Origin: an uncultured Oscillospiraceae bacterium
GTDB lineage: Bacteria; Bacillota; Clostridia; Oscillospirales; Ruminococcaceae
Direction of reading: 5' to 3'
DNA: 17,467 bases
Assembly: GCA_902490585.1 (NCBI GenBank)
Contig: CABUEI010000040.1
Coordinates: forward strand, 1 to 17,467
Part shown: positions 7,403 to 14,577 of the stretch, one piece after another
Numbering within the stretch: position 1 is the stretch's first letter
Layout of the letters: each line of letters begins with the position of its first letter
Notes under the pieces: model-generated
The model's database searches: none
What the model was told of the DNA's origin: nothing
What the model saw: only the letters and a program-made list of their open reading frames with translations
Made by a program: the position numbers and the translations under genes

Positions 7403-8464
7403 ATGGCAGGCGAAGAAAAAACCGAAAAAGCCACCCCGAAAAAACGTAAGGACACCAGAAAAAAAGGTGAGGTACTGCAAAGCAAGGAAGTTGCGGTTGC
7501 GGTTTTCGTGGTGGGAATATTCGCATTTCTTGCGATATTCGGAAACTATATGTTCCAGATGCTGTTAAACTTTATGGAGCAGTCGATGTCATCTATTGAC
7601 AAGACGGGCAATACCGTAGAGTTTGCGATGAGCGTATTCTGGAAGGTGGCTATAATCTGCGTCTGTACCGTAGGTCCTATACTGGCGGTGGGGGTTGTAC
7701 TGAGCGTACTGCCCGTAATCGTTCAGACAAAGGGACTTTTCAGTATGGAGGCGATGAAGCCGAAATTCAGCAGATTGAATCCGTTTACGGGCATCAAGCG
7801 GTTGTTTTCGATGCAGGCGCTTGTGGGACTTGTAAAGGGACTTATCGAGATAATCGTAGTAGTCGCTATACTGTACTTTCAGGTAATGGACAGGATAAAC
7901 GAGTTCAAAAAGCTGATAGATACAGATGTAATAAAGATAGTTGCATATATAAGCGAAACGGCGATGAGCCTTATTGTAACGATATTCGTTATGCTTGTAT
8001 TTGTGGCGGCGGCAGACTATGTTTTCCAGTGGTGGTCATTTGAGAAAAAGCTCAAGATGTCAAAGCAGGAGGTCAAGGACGAGTACAAACAGCTCGAAGG
8101 TGACCCACAGATAAAGGGCAAGATAAAGCGTAAACAGCAAGAAATGGCACAACAGCGTATGATGCAGGAAGTGCCGTCCGCAGATGTGGTTGTGCGTAAC
8201 CCTACTCACTATGCGGTAGCACTGAAATACGACAGGAAAGTGGCTTACAAAGCGCCTGTTGTTGTGGCGAAGGGTACTGACGCACTGGCACTGAGGATAG
8301 TTGCAGTGGCGCAGGAGCATAATGTATATATCACTGAAAACCGTCCGCTCGCAAGAGGGCTTTACGAGGCGGTAGACATAGGTCAGGAGATACCGAGAGA
8401 GTTTTATACTGCGGTGGCAGAGGTGCTGGCGATGGTATATGAGGAACAGCATCGGCGGCTGTGA
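7403..8464 (+). CDS. flhB: Flagellar export switch protein FlhB
   Basis: FlhB selects export substrates, switching from rod/hook to filament proteins after self-cleavage. The 353-residue protein starts with the usual polar lead EEKTEKATPKKRKDTRKKGEV, has four membrane segments at about 27-210, and ends in a cytoplasmic domain. The autocleavage motif Asn266-Pro267-Thr268-His269 is intact. The ATG follows AGGAGG (7393-7398) by 4 bases. The last codons run into the first of three 31-bp tandem repeats and the stop TGA (8462-8464) lies inside that repeat. The protein still reaches the normal family end (AEVLAMVY plus a few residues), so no loss of function is evident. Confidence 0.95.
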   Translation: MAGEEKTEKATPKKRKDTRKKGEVLQSKEVAVAVFVVGIFAFLAIFGNYMFQMLLNFMEQSMSSIDKTGNTVEFAMSVFWKVAIICVCTVGPILAVGVVLSVLPVIVQTKGLFSMEAMKPKFSRLNPFTGIKRLFSMQALVGLVKGLIEIIVVVAILYFQVMDRINEFKKLIDTDVIKIVAYISETAMSLIVTIFVMLVFVAAADYVFQWWSFEKKLKMSKQEVKDEYKQLEGDPQIKGKIKRKQQEMAQQRMMQEVPSADVVVRNPTHYAVALKYDRKVAYKAPVVVAKGTDALALRIVAVAQEHNVYITENRPLARGLYEAVDIGQEIPREFYTAVAEVLAMVYEEQHRRL

Positions 8465-8548
8465 GCCGCTACAAATTCCGCCTTTGCGGCTGTGAGCCGC
8501 AGCAAATTCCGCCTTTGCGGCTGTGAGCCGCAACAAATTCCGCCTTTG
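8456..8548 (+). repeat. Three 31-bp tandem repeats at the flhB end
   Basis: Three head-to-tail copies start at 8456, 8487 and 8518, differing only at one or two positions near base 15. Each contains CGGCTGTGAGCCG, a stem of CGGCT and AGCCG around a GTG loop (six pairs in most copies with flanking G/C), then CAAATTCCGCCTTTG. The array overlaps the last three codons of flhB. There are no unique spacers, so it is not a CRISPR array. It resembles short palindromic intergenic repeats of gut Clostridia; that comparison is from memory and unverified. Confidence 0.9.
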
Positions 8549-8770
8549 GAAATGTTGCGATTTGGCGACAGATGGCGAAACGGCGGGGTTTAACGATTGT
8601 GCTGATGTTCTTGGCGAGAGACAGTGCGAGCTTTGCAACGATATTGCAGACAGCTGGGACAGTTCAAGCGATCCCTCAGTCTTGACGGCAGAAAAAGTAA
8701 GTGCTATTTGAAGGTTTGACTTATCTCATTAAGCGGTAATTTTCATGGATTTGTGCCTTGCCGCAAGCCA
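8549..8770. other. Non-coding gap DNA between flhB and flhA
   Basis: Between the tandem repeats and the hairpin at 8771 I find no credible gene. A 62-codon open frame (8523-8711) starts in the repeat array, has no ribosome site and shows no family resemblance. The segment GATCCCTCAGTC (about 8671-8682) and the later CCAGCTCCCTTT look like the two ends of a common short gut-Clostridia repeat, separated here by unrelated sequence. This suggests remnant mobile or repeat DNA inserted into the operon. The identification is by recollection and is tentative. Confidence 0.4.
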
Positions 8771-8790
8771 GCTCCCTTTAGCAAGGGAGC
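8771..8790. repeat. Perfect 8-bp inverted repeat (hairpin)
   Basis: GCTCCCTT (8771-8778) and AAGGGAGC (8783-8790) pair perfectly around a TAGC loop. No T-run follows on the + strand, so it is not a standard terminator for flhB. It sits in the repeat-rich gap upstream of flhA and is probably part of the same repeat family. It could stall or protect RNA if transcribed. Confidence 0.7.
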
Positions 8791-8813
8791 CAAGGTTAGT
8801 GTTAGTGCAAATT

Positions 8814-8843
8814 TTGCATGGATCGATTATAAATAATTATAAA
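8814..8843 (+). promoter_or_regulatory. Candidate promoter upstream of flhA
   Basis: TTGCAT (8814-8819) and TATAAA (8838-8843) are 18 bases apart. The -35 overlaps a 13-base palindrome TGCAAATTTTGCA (8806-8818), a possible operator. A short hairpin, CGGAC (8846-8850) with GTCCG (8858-8862), would lie in the leader RNA. The site could rescue flhA and sigD transcription after the insertion. The match is modest and A/T-rich. Confidence 0.3.
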
Positions 8844-8900
8844 AACGGACAAGCGAAGTCCGGACAGAGAAAGAGAAAGAACAAGAAAGGAGCGGTGCGA

Positions 8901-10967
8901 ATGGTTAAAAAGATGATGACGAATGTTTTTGCGGTATTCGTTATTTTTATCGTGCTTGCGATTATCATTCCTCTGCCGACTCCGATACTGGACTTTCTTC
9001 TGATAATAAATATAGGACTTTCTCTCGTCATACTCCTTATGACGATGTACATAAAAAAAGCGCTTGAATTTTCGATATTCCCGACGATACTTCTTTTAAC
9101 GACGGTTTTCCGACTGTCGCTGAACGTATCGACTACACGAGGAATACTTTCAAGCGGCTATGCGGGTGAAGTTGTAAAGACATTCGGTGAATTCGTAATG
9201 GGCGGTGACGCTATTGTCGGATTTATCATCTTCATAATCATAGTAATAGTTAACTTCCTGGTTATCACCAAGGGTTCGGAACGTGTATCGGAAGTTGCGG
9301 CAAGATTCACCCTTGACGCTATGCCCGGTAAGCAGATGGCTATTGACGCCGACCTGAACACAGGTGCGATCACCGATGAAGAAGCAAAGATACGCCGTGC
9401 GGAAGTACAGCGTGAGAGCGACTTCTTCGGTGCAATGGACGGTGCTACGAAGTTCGTAAAGGGCGACGCAATAATTTCTATCATCACAGCACTTATAAAC
9501 CTTATCGGCGGTGCTGTACTCGGTATGATGCACGGACAGGATATAAACACCGTGCTTTCCACCTACTCACTGGCTACTGTCGGTGACGGTCTTTGCTCGC
9601 AGATCCCTGCACTTATGATCTCTGTTGCAACAGGTATGGTTGTTACCCGTGCGGCAAGTACGGACAGCTTCAACGCAGATATCAAGCGTCAGTTTACTTC
9701 ACAGCCGAATGTAATGATGATCGCCGGTATCGTTATTGCCGCTCTTATGGTTATACCCGGTTTCCCGAAGCTGATACTCCTCGGCGTCGGTGCGGCACTG
9801 TTTATATTCGGCTGGAGATTATCAAAATCAAAGGCGAAGAAAGAGGCTGCTCTTGCCGCTCAGGCTGAACGTGAAAGCCTTGCCAAGATGCAGGATCAGC
9901 CGACCTCGGACAACGACTATTACAGAGATATCGACAACGTATTCAAACTGCTCAATGTAGAACAGATAGAAATGGAATTCGGCTACAGCTTGTTACATCT
10001 TGTAGACGAAAAGAGCGGCGGTCACTTTATCGACCGTGTGGTAATGTTCCGTAAGCAGTTTGCTATGGATATGGGTATGGTTATACCGTCGGTACGAATG
10101 ACGGACAACCCCGAAATTAACCCCAACCAGTATGTTATTAAAATAAAGGGTGAAGAAGTCGCAAGGGGAGAAATTCTCTCCGACCACTATTTAGCGCTTG
10201 ACAACGGCGATGTTGTAAGCCCTGTTGACGGTATTGACACTGTTGAACCTGCTTTTGGTATTCCTGCAAAGTGGATAAGTGCAGACAAGAAGGTAATGGC
10301 GGACGTTGCAGGTTATACGCTTATCGACCCCGTTTCCGTAATGATCACTCATCTGTCGGAAGTTATCAAGCAGCATTGCAGTGAACTGCTGTCACGTCAG
10401 GACGTAAAGACCATGGTGGACAACATAAAGCAGACGAACCCGACGCTTATCGACGACCTTATACCCGGTACGATTTCGCTCGGATATCTCGAAAAGGTGC
10501 TTTGCCTGCTTCTGCGTGAGGGCGTTCCGATAAGGGATATGGAAACAATACTCGAAACACTCGGCGACCATGCAGGTGCGCTGAAGGATATTGATATTGT
10601 AACGGAGTATGTAAGACAGGCGCTCAAGCGTACAATAACAAGACGTTTTGCCGAGGCGAACTCGCTGAGAGTAATCACGGTAGACCCGAAGGTAGAGGAT
10701 ACCATTGTTGCGAGCGTAAAGAAGTCGGACGCAGGAAGTTATCTTGCGATGGATCCCGACCTTATTCAGAAAATCGTCAATATTACAAGCGGAGAGATAG
10801 ACAAGGTGAAGGACGTTATACCGAATATAATTATCCTTACTTCTCCGATAGTAAGAATATACTTCAAGAAACTGATAGATCAGTTCATACCGAATATAAC
10901 GGTGCTGTCCTACAGCGAAATCGACAACACGGCACAGATACAGGCTATAGGAAATATAACTATGTAA
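8901..10967 (+). CDS. flhA: Flagellar export protein FlhA (FHIPEP family)
   Basis: FlhA is the large export-apparatus protein that couples ion flow to substrate transfer and docks chaperone-substrate complexes. From the ATG at 8901 it is 688 residues, the normal length. About eight membrane segments fill residues 8-305. The FHIPEP signature LDAMPGKQMAIDADLN begins near residue 138 and is intact. The cytoplasmic domain runs from about 306 to 688. I chose 8901 because AAAGGAG (8886-8892) lies 8 bases upstream; the open frame continues to 8745 but that part reads through non-coding gap sequence. The gene is separated from flhB by 436 bases, unlike the tight spacing elsewhere. The next gene is sigD, with no flhF or flhG between. 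Confidence 0.95.
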   Translation: MVKKMMTNVFAVFVIFIVLAIIIPLPTPILDFLLIINIGLSLVILLMTMYIKKALEFSIFPTILLLTTVFRLSLNVSTTRGILSSGYAGEVVKTFGEFVMGGDAIVGFIIFIIIVIVNFLVITKGSERVSEVAARFTLDAMPGKQMAIDADLNTGAITDEEAKIRRAEVQRESDFFGAMDGATKFVKGDAIISIITALINLIGGAVLGMMHGQDINTVLSTYSLATVGDGLCSQIPALMISVATGMVVTRAASTDSFNADIKRQFTSQPNVMMIAGIVIAALMVIPGFPKLILLGVGAALFIFGWRLSKSKAKKEAALAAQAERESLAKMQDQPTSDNDYYRDIDNVFKLLNVEQIEMEFGYSLLHLVDEKSGGHFIDRVVMFRKQFAMDMGMVIPSVRMTDNPEINPNQYVIKIKGEEVARGEILSDHYLALDNGDVVSPVDGIDTVEPAFGIPAKWISADKKVMADVAGYTLIDPVSVMITHLSEVIKQHCSELLSRQDVKTMVDNIKQTNPTLIDDLIPGTISLGYLEKVLCLLLREGVPIRDMETILETLGDHAGALKDIDIVTEYVRQALKRTITRRFAEANSLRVITVDPKVEDTIVASVKKSDAGSYLAMDPDLIQKIVNITSGEIDKVKDVIPNIIILTSPIVRIYFKKLIDQFIPNITVLSYSEIDNTAQIQAIGNITM

Positions 10968-11006
10968 GCTCCGTGAAATCGGAAATATCAGGGAAAGGAG
11001 CGTTTT

Positions 11007-11768
11007 ATGGCGGTAGCTGTACAGGGCAAGGAGCGGCTTAACGAGCTTATAGAAAAGTACAGGCTGACAGGGGACGTAAATGTCAGAAACGAAATCGTGC
11101 TGATGTACATGGACCTTGTAAAACTTATTGCCGTTTCCATGCGGAATATCTATTCGGGATATGCGGAAAGCGACGATATCATAAACGAGGGCGTTATTGC
11201 GCTTATGGCGGCTATAGACGGCTTCGATCCCGAGAAGAATGTAAAATTCGAAACATACGCAGGTATCAGGATAAAGGGCGCTGTTATTGATTATCTGCGA
11301 AAGCTGGACAGAGTTCCGAGAACGCTCAGAAAGCTGTCGAAACAGCTTGACGATAATTTTGCAAGGCTTAATTCAGAGCTTTGCCGTACTCCGACAGACG
11401 AGGAGCTTGCGGAGAGTATGAATATGACCACCGCACAGCTTTCAAAGCTGATGGCGAATACGGCAGGAATGATAACGCTGTCGTTTGAGGAACTTTTATA
11501 CGAGGATAATCTTGACGAAAGTATTTCGGCATCAAGTGAAACCGCCGACGCAAAAATGTATGAGCGTGAGAAAAAACAGGTAATTGCGGACGCTGTTGCC
11601 GCTCTTCCCGAAAAGGAAAAGCAGGTAGTCACCATGTACTACTACGAGAAGCTGAAATACTCGGAAATCGCTAAAGTCATGAGCATTACACAGTCGAGGG
11701 TGTGTCAGATACACTCAAAGGCTATGCTGACGCTCAAAAACAAGCTGGAAAGCTATATAAACAGCTGA
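11007..11768 (+). CDS. sigD: Motility RNA polymerase sigma factor SigD / FliA (sigma-28)
   Basis: This sigma factor directs RNA polymerase to late flagellar and chemotaxis promoters. The 253-residue protein has region 2 at about 25-100 (DLVKLIAVSM, DDIINEGVIALMAAIDGFDP, FETYAGIRIKGAVIDYLRKLDRVPR), region 3 near 100-155, and region 4 at about 195-250 with the helix-turn-helix LKYSEIAKVMSITQSRVCQI. The IRIKGAVIDYLR..DRVPR block is typical of the FliA/SigD/WhiG family rather than of housekeeping sigma factors. Ribosome site GGGAAAGGAG lies 6 bases before the ATG. It follows flhA by 39 bases. Its anti-sigma factor FlgM is not in the window. Confidence 0.93.
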   Translation: MAVAVQGKERLNELIEKYRLTGDVNVRNEIVLMYMDLVKLIAVSMRNIYSGYAESDDIINEGVIALMAAIDGFDPEKNVKFETYAGIRIKGAVIDYLRKLDRVPRTLRKLSKQLDDNFARLNSELCRTPTDEELAESMNMTTAQLSKLMANTAGMITLSFEELLYEDNLDESISASSETADAKMYEREKKQVIADAVAALPEKEKQVVTMYYYEKLKYSEIAKVMSITQSRVCQIHSKAMLTLKNKLESYINS

Positions 11769-11773
11769 AAAGC

Positions 11774-11807
11774 TTGCATATTAATGTGAAAACTGATATG
11801 ATATAAT
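11774..11807 (+). promoter_or_regulatory. Candidate sigma-A promoter before flgF
   Basis: TTGCAT (11774-11779) and TATGAT (11797-11802) are 17 bases apart, and a perfect TATAAT (11802-11807) overlaps the end. It lies in the 63-base gap after sigD, just before the strong ribosome site of the rod gene. This would let the rod genes be transcribed separately from the export operon. No sigma-D consensus was seen here. Confidence 0.4.
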
Positions 11808-11831
11808 TAAGGAGAAAGGAGGTGAAAAAAC

Positions 11832-12572
11832 TTGCAGAGAGCATTTTACAATCTGACGCAATCCATGATAAACCATCAGAGGTCGCTGGACGCTATCTCA
11901 AACAATCTCACGAATATCAATACAGCAGGTTACAAGAAAGACGAGATAAGAATGAATACCTTCCAGGAGGAACTTATACTTGTCAGCAACCGCAGAAAGA
12001 CGAGCGGTAAATTTGTACAGACGTATGTTGATACAAGCAAGAGCAACCTTGAGCAGAGCAGTTTTGAATTTACCGAAAGTCCGTTTGATATAGGTATACA
12101 GGGTAATGTGTACTTCAATATACAGGACGCAAGCGGTAATGTATATCAGACAAGAAACGGTCAGTTCGAGCTTGACGGAGAGGGTTATCTGTGCCTTAAC
12201 GACAGCGGACGTGTTCTCGGTCAAAACGGTGAAATCTATATCGGAAACGATGATTTCATTGTTGACAACGAGGGTAATATCTTAAACGAGAACGGTGATG
12301 TAATTGAAACGCTGAGGCTGAGCTACATACCTGAAAATGCAGATGTTACAAAGGTGGGTAACGATTTATTCTCGTATGACGGGGATATGACTGTTCCAGC
12401 TGATGAAAAGTATGACATTATCCAGGGCTGTTTTGAAAAGTCGAACGTTGACGCTAACAAGGAGATCACTTCTCTTATGGAAACACAGAGATTATTCGAG
12501 GCGAGCAGTGCCGTGCTGAAGTATATGGATACGATAAACGGCAGAGCGGCAAGCGAGATAATCAAGCTGTAA
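11832..12572 (+). CDS. flgF: Flagellar rod/hook basal body protein, FlgF-like (FlhO in Bacillus)
   Basis: A structural protein of the flagellar rod, exported through the FlhA/FlhB/FliPQR apparatus. The 246-residue protein has the N-terminal D0 helix with the rod-family signature SLDAISNNLTNINTAGYKK (about 19-37), a central beta-rich part, and a C-terminal D0 helix with EITSLMETQRLFEASSAVL. I chose the TTG at 11832: AAAGGAGGTG (11815-11824) lies 7 bases upstream, and the family motif begins right after. It is paired with a second rod gene, like flhO-flhP in B. subtilis. The family is certain; flgF versus flgG assignment is less so. Confidence 0.85.
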   Translation: MQRAFYNLTQSMINHQRSLDAISNNLTNINTAGYKKDEIRMNTFQEELILVSNRRKTSGKFVQTYVDTSKSNLEQSSFEFTESPFDIGIQGNVYFNIQDASGNVYQTRNGQFELDGEGYLCLNDSGRVLGQNGEIYIGNDDFIVDNEGNILNENGDVIETLRLSYIPENADVTKVGNDLFSYDGDMTVPADEKYDIIQGCFEKSNVDANKEITSLMETQRLFEASSAVLKYMDTINGRAASEIIKL

Positions 12573-12596
12573 AATGACTGAATGTGAGGATATGTT

Positions 12597-13322
12597 ATGA
12601 ACATAGCATTCTACACGGGTAAGACGGGTCTGATTGCACAGCAGGAAGGACTTAACGTTTACTCGAACAACATCGCAAACGTGAATACGGTGGGCTTCAA
12701 GGCATCACGTCCGAGCTTTGCGGACTGTATCTATACGGTACAGAGAAGTACAGAACCGGACTGGCAGACAGGTCACGGCGAATATGTGCACAGCACTCAG
12801 CTTATGTACAGCGAGGGCGTATTTACATATACCGATAATGACCTTGACTTTGCAATACCGACAGAAGAGGGCTTCTTTGCGGTAATGGATAAGTACGGCG
12901 ATGTAAACTACACAAGAGCAGGCGATTTTCAGATGTCGCAGATAGGCGACCACTGGGAGCTTGTAAGTGCGAACGGAGAATTTGTGCTTGACTATGAGGG
13001 AAATCATATTACGGTTCCTTTTATAGAGGGTACGAGCAAGCCGGACTATGACGCACTGACGGAAATGATAGGTGTGTACACATTCGACAACAACTTTGGA
13101 CTCGAACTTCTCGGCAGTAACAAGATGACTGCTACGGAGAGGTCGGGAGAGGCGGTTGCCGACAGGAGTATCGACAAGATAAGAATGGCACTCGAACGCA
13201 GCAATACGGATATTGCAGGCGATATGGTACGCATCATTGAAACACAGCGTTCATACCAGATGAGCGCAAGGGTCGTACAGACAGCCGATGAGCTGGAGCG
13301 TATAACCAACAACCTCAGGTAG
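12597..13322 (+). CDS. flgG: Flagellar rod protein, FlgG-like (FlhP in Bacillus)
   Basis: The second rod-family protein, 241 residues. The N-terminal motif GLNVYSNNIANVNTVGFKA and the C-terminal helix MVRIIETQRSYQMSARVVQTADE..ERITNNL are typical of FlgG and FlhP, with the expected coiled-coil D0 ends. It starts 24 bases after the flgF-like gene, with GAGG 7 bases before the ATG. Its last codons form the left arm of a rho-independent terminator, so the rod pair ends a transcript. FlgG is the better guess because of the C-terminal match, but without alignment FlgF cannot be excluded. Confidence 0.85.
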   Translation: MNIAFYTGKTGLIAQQEGLNVYSNNIANVNTVGFKASRPSFADCIYTVQRSTEPDWQTGHGEYVHSTQLMYSEGVFTYTDNDLDFAIPTEEGFFAVMDKYGDVNYTRAGDFQMSQIGDHWELVSANGEFVLDYEGNHITVPFIEGTSKPDYDALTEMIGVYTFDNNFGLELLGSNKMTATERSGEAVADRSIDKIRMALERSNTDIAGDMVRIIETQRSYQMSARVVQTADELERITNNLR

Positions 13323-13352
13323 TAAAACCTGATGTTGCTTTTTGAGTTTTTT
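13310..13352 (+). terminator. Rho-independent terminator after flgG
   Basis: CAACCTCAGG (13310-13319) pairs with CCTGATGTTG (13328-13337): nine of ten pairs, with one mismatch, around an 8-base loop that contains the flgG stop. TTTTT follows at 13339 and TTTTTT at about 13347-13352. The left arm lies in the coding sequence of flgG. Confidence 0.65.
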
Positions 13353-13392
13353 AACCGTGGGTCTGTCGGGAATACCGGCAGGCTGTACGGTT
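13353..13392 (+). other. Structured leader upstream of cheC
   Basis: Nested inverted repeats form a two-part stem. AACCGT (13353-13358) pairs with ACGGTT (13387-13392). Inside it, CTGTCGG (13363-13369) pairs with CCGGCAG (13375-13381, one G-U pair) around GAATA. A 4/5-base internal loop separates the two helices. No T-run follows, so it is not a second terminator. It lies 35 bases before the cheC start, and AGAGG (13417-13421) is the ribosome site. No known riboswitch class was recognised. Confidence 0.5.
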
Positions 13393-13427
13393 ATAAAAGC
13401 TAAGATTAATAATTTCAGAGGTCTATT

Positions 13428-14051
13428 ATGATAAACAGTTACGACGATTTAAGCCCGGTACAGCTTGATGTGCTTAAAGAAATAGGAAATATCGGCTCGG
13501 GAAATGCCGCAACGGCGCTGTCACAGCTTCTGAACAGAAGCATAGATATGCAGGTGCCGCAGGTAAGGCTTATGGACGTGGCTGACGCAATAGAGTCGCT
13601 CGGCTCTCCCGATAAGTTGGTGGTGGGAATACTGATACGGCTTAAAGGGGACGCAGACGGAATGATAATGTTCCTGCTGGAAGAGGCGTTTGCGAAAACT
13701 ATCGTAACGGGACTTACGGGGGAACGCCCGTTTTCGCTGTATGAGATGAACAACGATGATATATCGGTGCTCAGCGAGATAGGAAACATAATGGGCGGAA
13801 GTTATGTCAACGCCATAGCGGATTTAGGCGGTATGACGATTGATATGTCGGTGCCTGCGCTGACAACGGATATGCTCGGGGCTATAATGACGGTTCCTGC
13901 GACAGAGCTTTCCGAGGCGTATGAACGGGTACTTATGATAAGCGAACAATTTCTGATAGATTCAGTTGAAATACAGTCCGATATGCTTCTTATACCTACG
14001 GTTGAGTCGCTGAGGACGCTGCTCGGAAAACTGGGGGTAGCGGACCAGTGA
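13428..14051 (+). CDS. cheC: Chemotaxis CheY-P phosphatase CheC
   Basis: CheC removes phosphate from CheY-P and binds CheD. The 207-residue protein is of normal length and consists of one CheC domain. Both phosphatase signatures are intact: Asp14/Glu18/Asn21/Pro44 and Ser113/Glu117/Asn120/Pro143, each with the 22-residue spacing. There is no SpoA domain, so it is not a FliY or FliM. It follows the terminator and structured leader, with AGAGG 6 bases before the ATG. Its stop overlaps the cheD GTG start (GTGA), so CheC and CheD are likely made in a fixed ratio. Confidence 0.93.
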   Translation: MINSYDDLSPVQLDVLKEIGNIGSGNAATALSQLLNRSIDMQVPQVRLMDVADAIESLGSPDKLVVGILIRLKGDADGMIMFLLEEAFAKTIVTGLTGERPFSLYEMNNDDISVLSEIGNIMGGSYVNAIADLGGMTIDMSVPALTTDMLGAIMTVPATELSEAYERVLMISEQFLIDSVEIQSDMLLIPTVESLRTLLGKLGVADQ

Positions 14052-14524
14052 ACAAGATAATCGTGGGGATATCCGACCAGAAGCTGTGCAAGTCGCCCGA
14101 TGTACTGGTGACTTATGCGCTTGGCAGCTGCGTCGGGATATGTATGATAGATAAAGCGCTCGGTATAGCGGGACTTGCACATATAATGCTCCCGGACAGC
14201 AGTGCTATACCGAATGATCACAACAAGTTCAAGTTTGCCGACACGGGCATAAAACTGCTGTATGAAAGTATGATAAAGAGCGGTGCGGCGGCATCGAGAA
14301 TAACCGCAAAGATTGCAGGGGGAGCGAATATGTTTGCTACCACATCACCTGCAATGTCGATAGGCGACCGTAACGTTGAGGCGACCAAAAAGATGCTGGC
14401 AAAGCTCGGAGTGCCGATAATCGCATCGGACACGGGTCTTAACTACGGCAGAACGGTATCGTTCAATGCGGCGGACGGCTCGCTTGAGATAATGTCGAGC
14501 CTTAAAGGCAACAAGACGATATAA
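14048..14524 (+). CDS. cheD: Chemotaxis receptor glutamine deamidase CheD
   Basis: CheD deamidates glutamines on chemoreceptors and stimulates CheC. The 158-residue protein has the catalytic cysteine Cys28 in TYALGSCVGI, His45 in GLAHIMLP and Thr22 at the expected third position. The IAGGANMF and IGDRNVEATKKMLAKLGVPI segments are also typical. I chose the GTG at 14048 because it overlaps the cheC stop and gives the full N-terminus; the family motif begins about 22 residues in. The receptors it would act on are not in the window. Confidence 0.94.
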   Translation: MNKIIVGISDQKLCKSPDVLVTYALGSCVGICMIDKALGIAGLAHIMLPDSSAIPNDHNKFKFADTGIKLLYESMIKSGAAASRITAKIAGGANMFATTSPAMSIGDRNVEATKKMLAKLGVPIIASDTGLNYGRTVSFNAADGSLEIMSSLKGNKTI

Positions 14525-14577
14525 AAGGAAAACTTTCAGAGGAATGTATATAGATCATCACACAGGGAGGTGCACTG

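Noticed and set aside
8456..8548. CRISPR array
   Set aside because: The repeats are directly adjacent with no unique spacers and there are no cas genes.
8060..8638. 192-codon minus-strand frame
   Set aside because: It lies over the end of flhB and the repeat array, and its sequence is a translation of repeats with no recognisable domain.
8650..8685. tRNA-like T-arm (GTTCAAGC between GGGA and TCCC)
   Set aside because: No acceptor stem, anticodon arm or D-arm can be drawn around it.
8523..8711. 62-codon open frame in the flhB-flhA gap
   Set aside because: It begins inside the tandem repeat with a GTG, has no ribosome site, no family resemblance and an odd cysteine-rich composition.
8745..8900. 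N-terminal extension of FlhA
   Set aside because: The stretch reads through the hairpin and A/T-rich gap. The ATG at 8901 has a good ribosome site and gives the normal family length.
11822..12010. Alternative frame starting at the flgF ribosome site
   Set aside because: It uses the ribosome site itself as its start and overlaps the clear rod protein in another frame.
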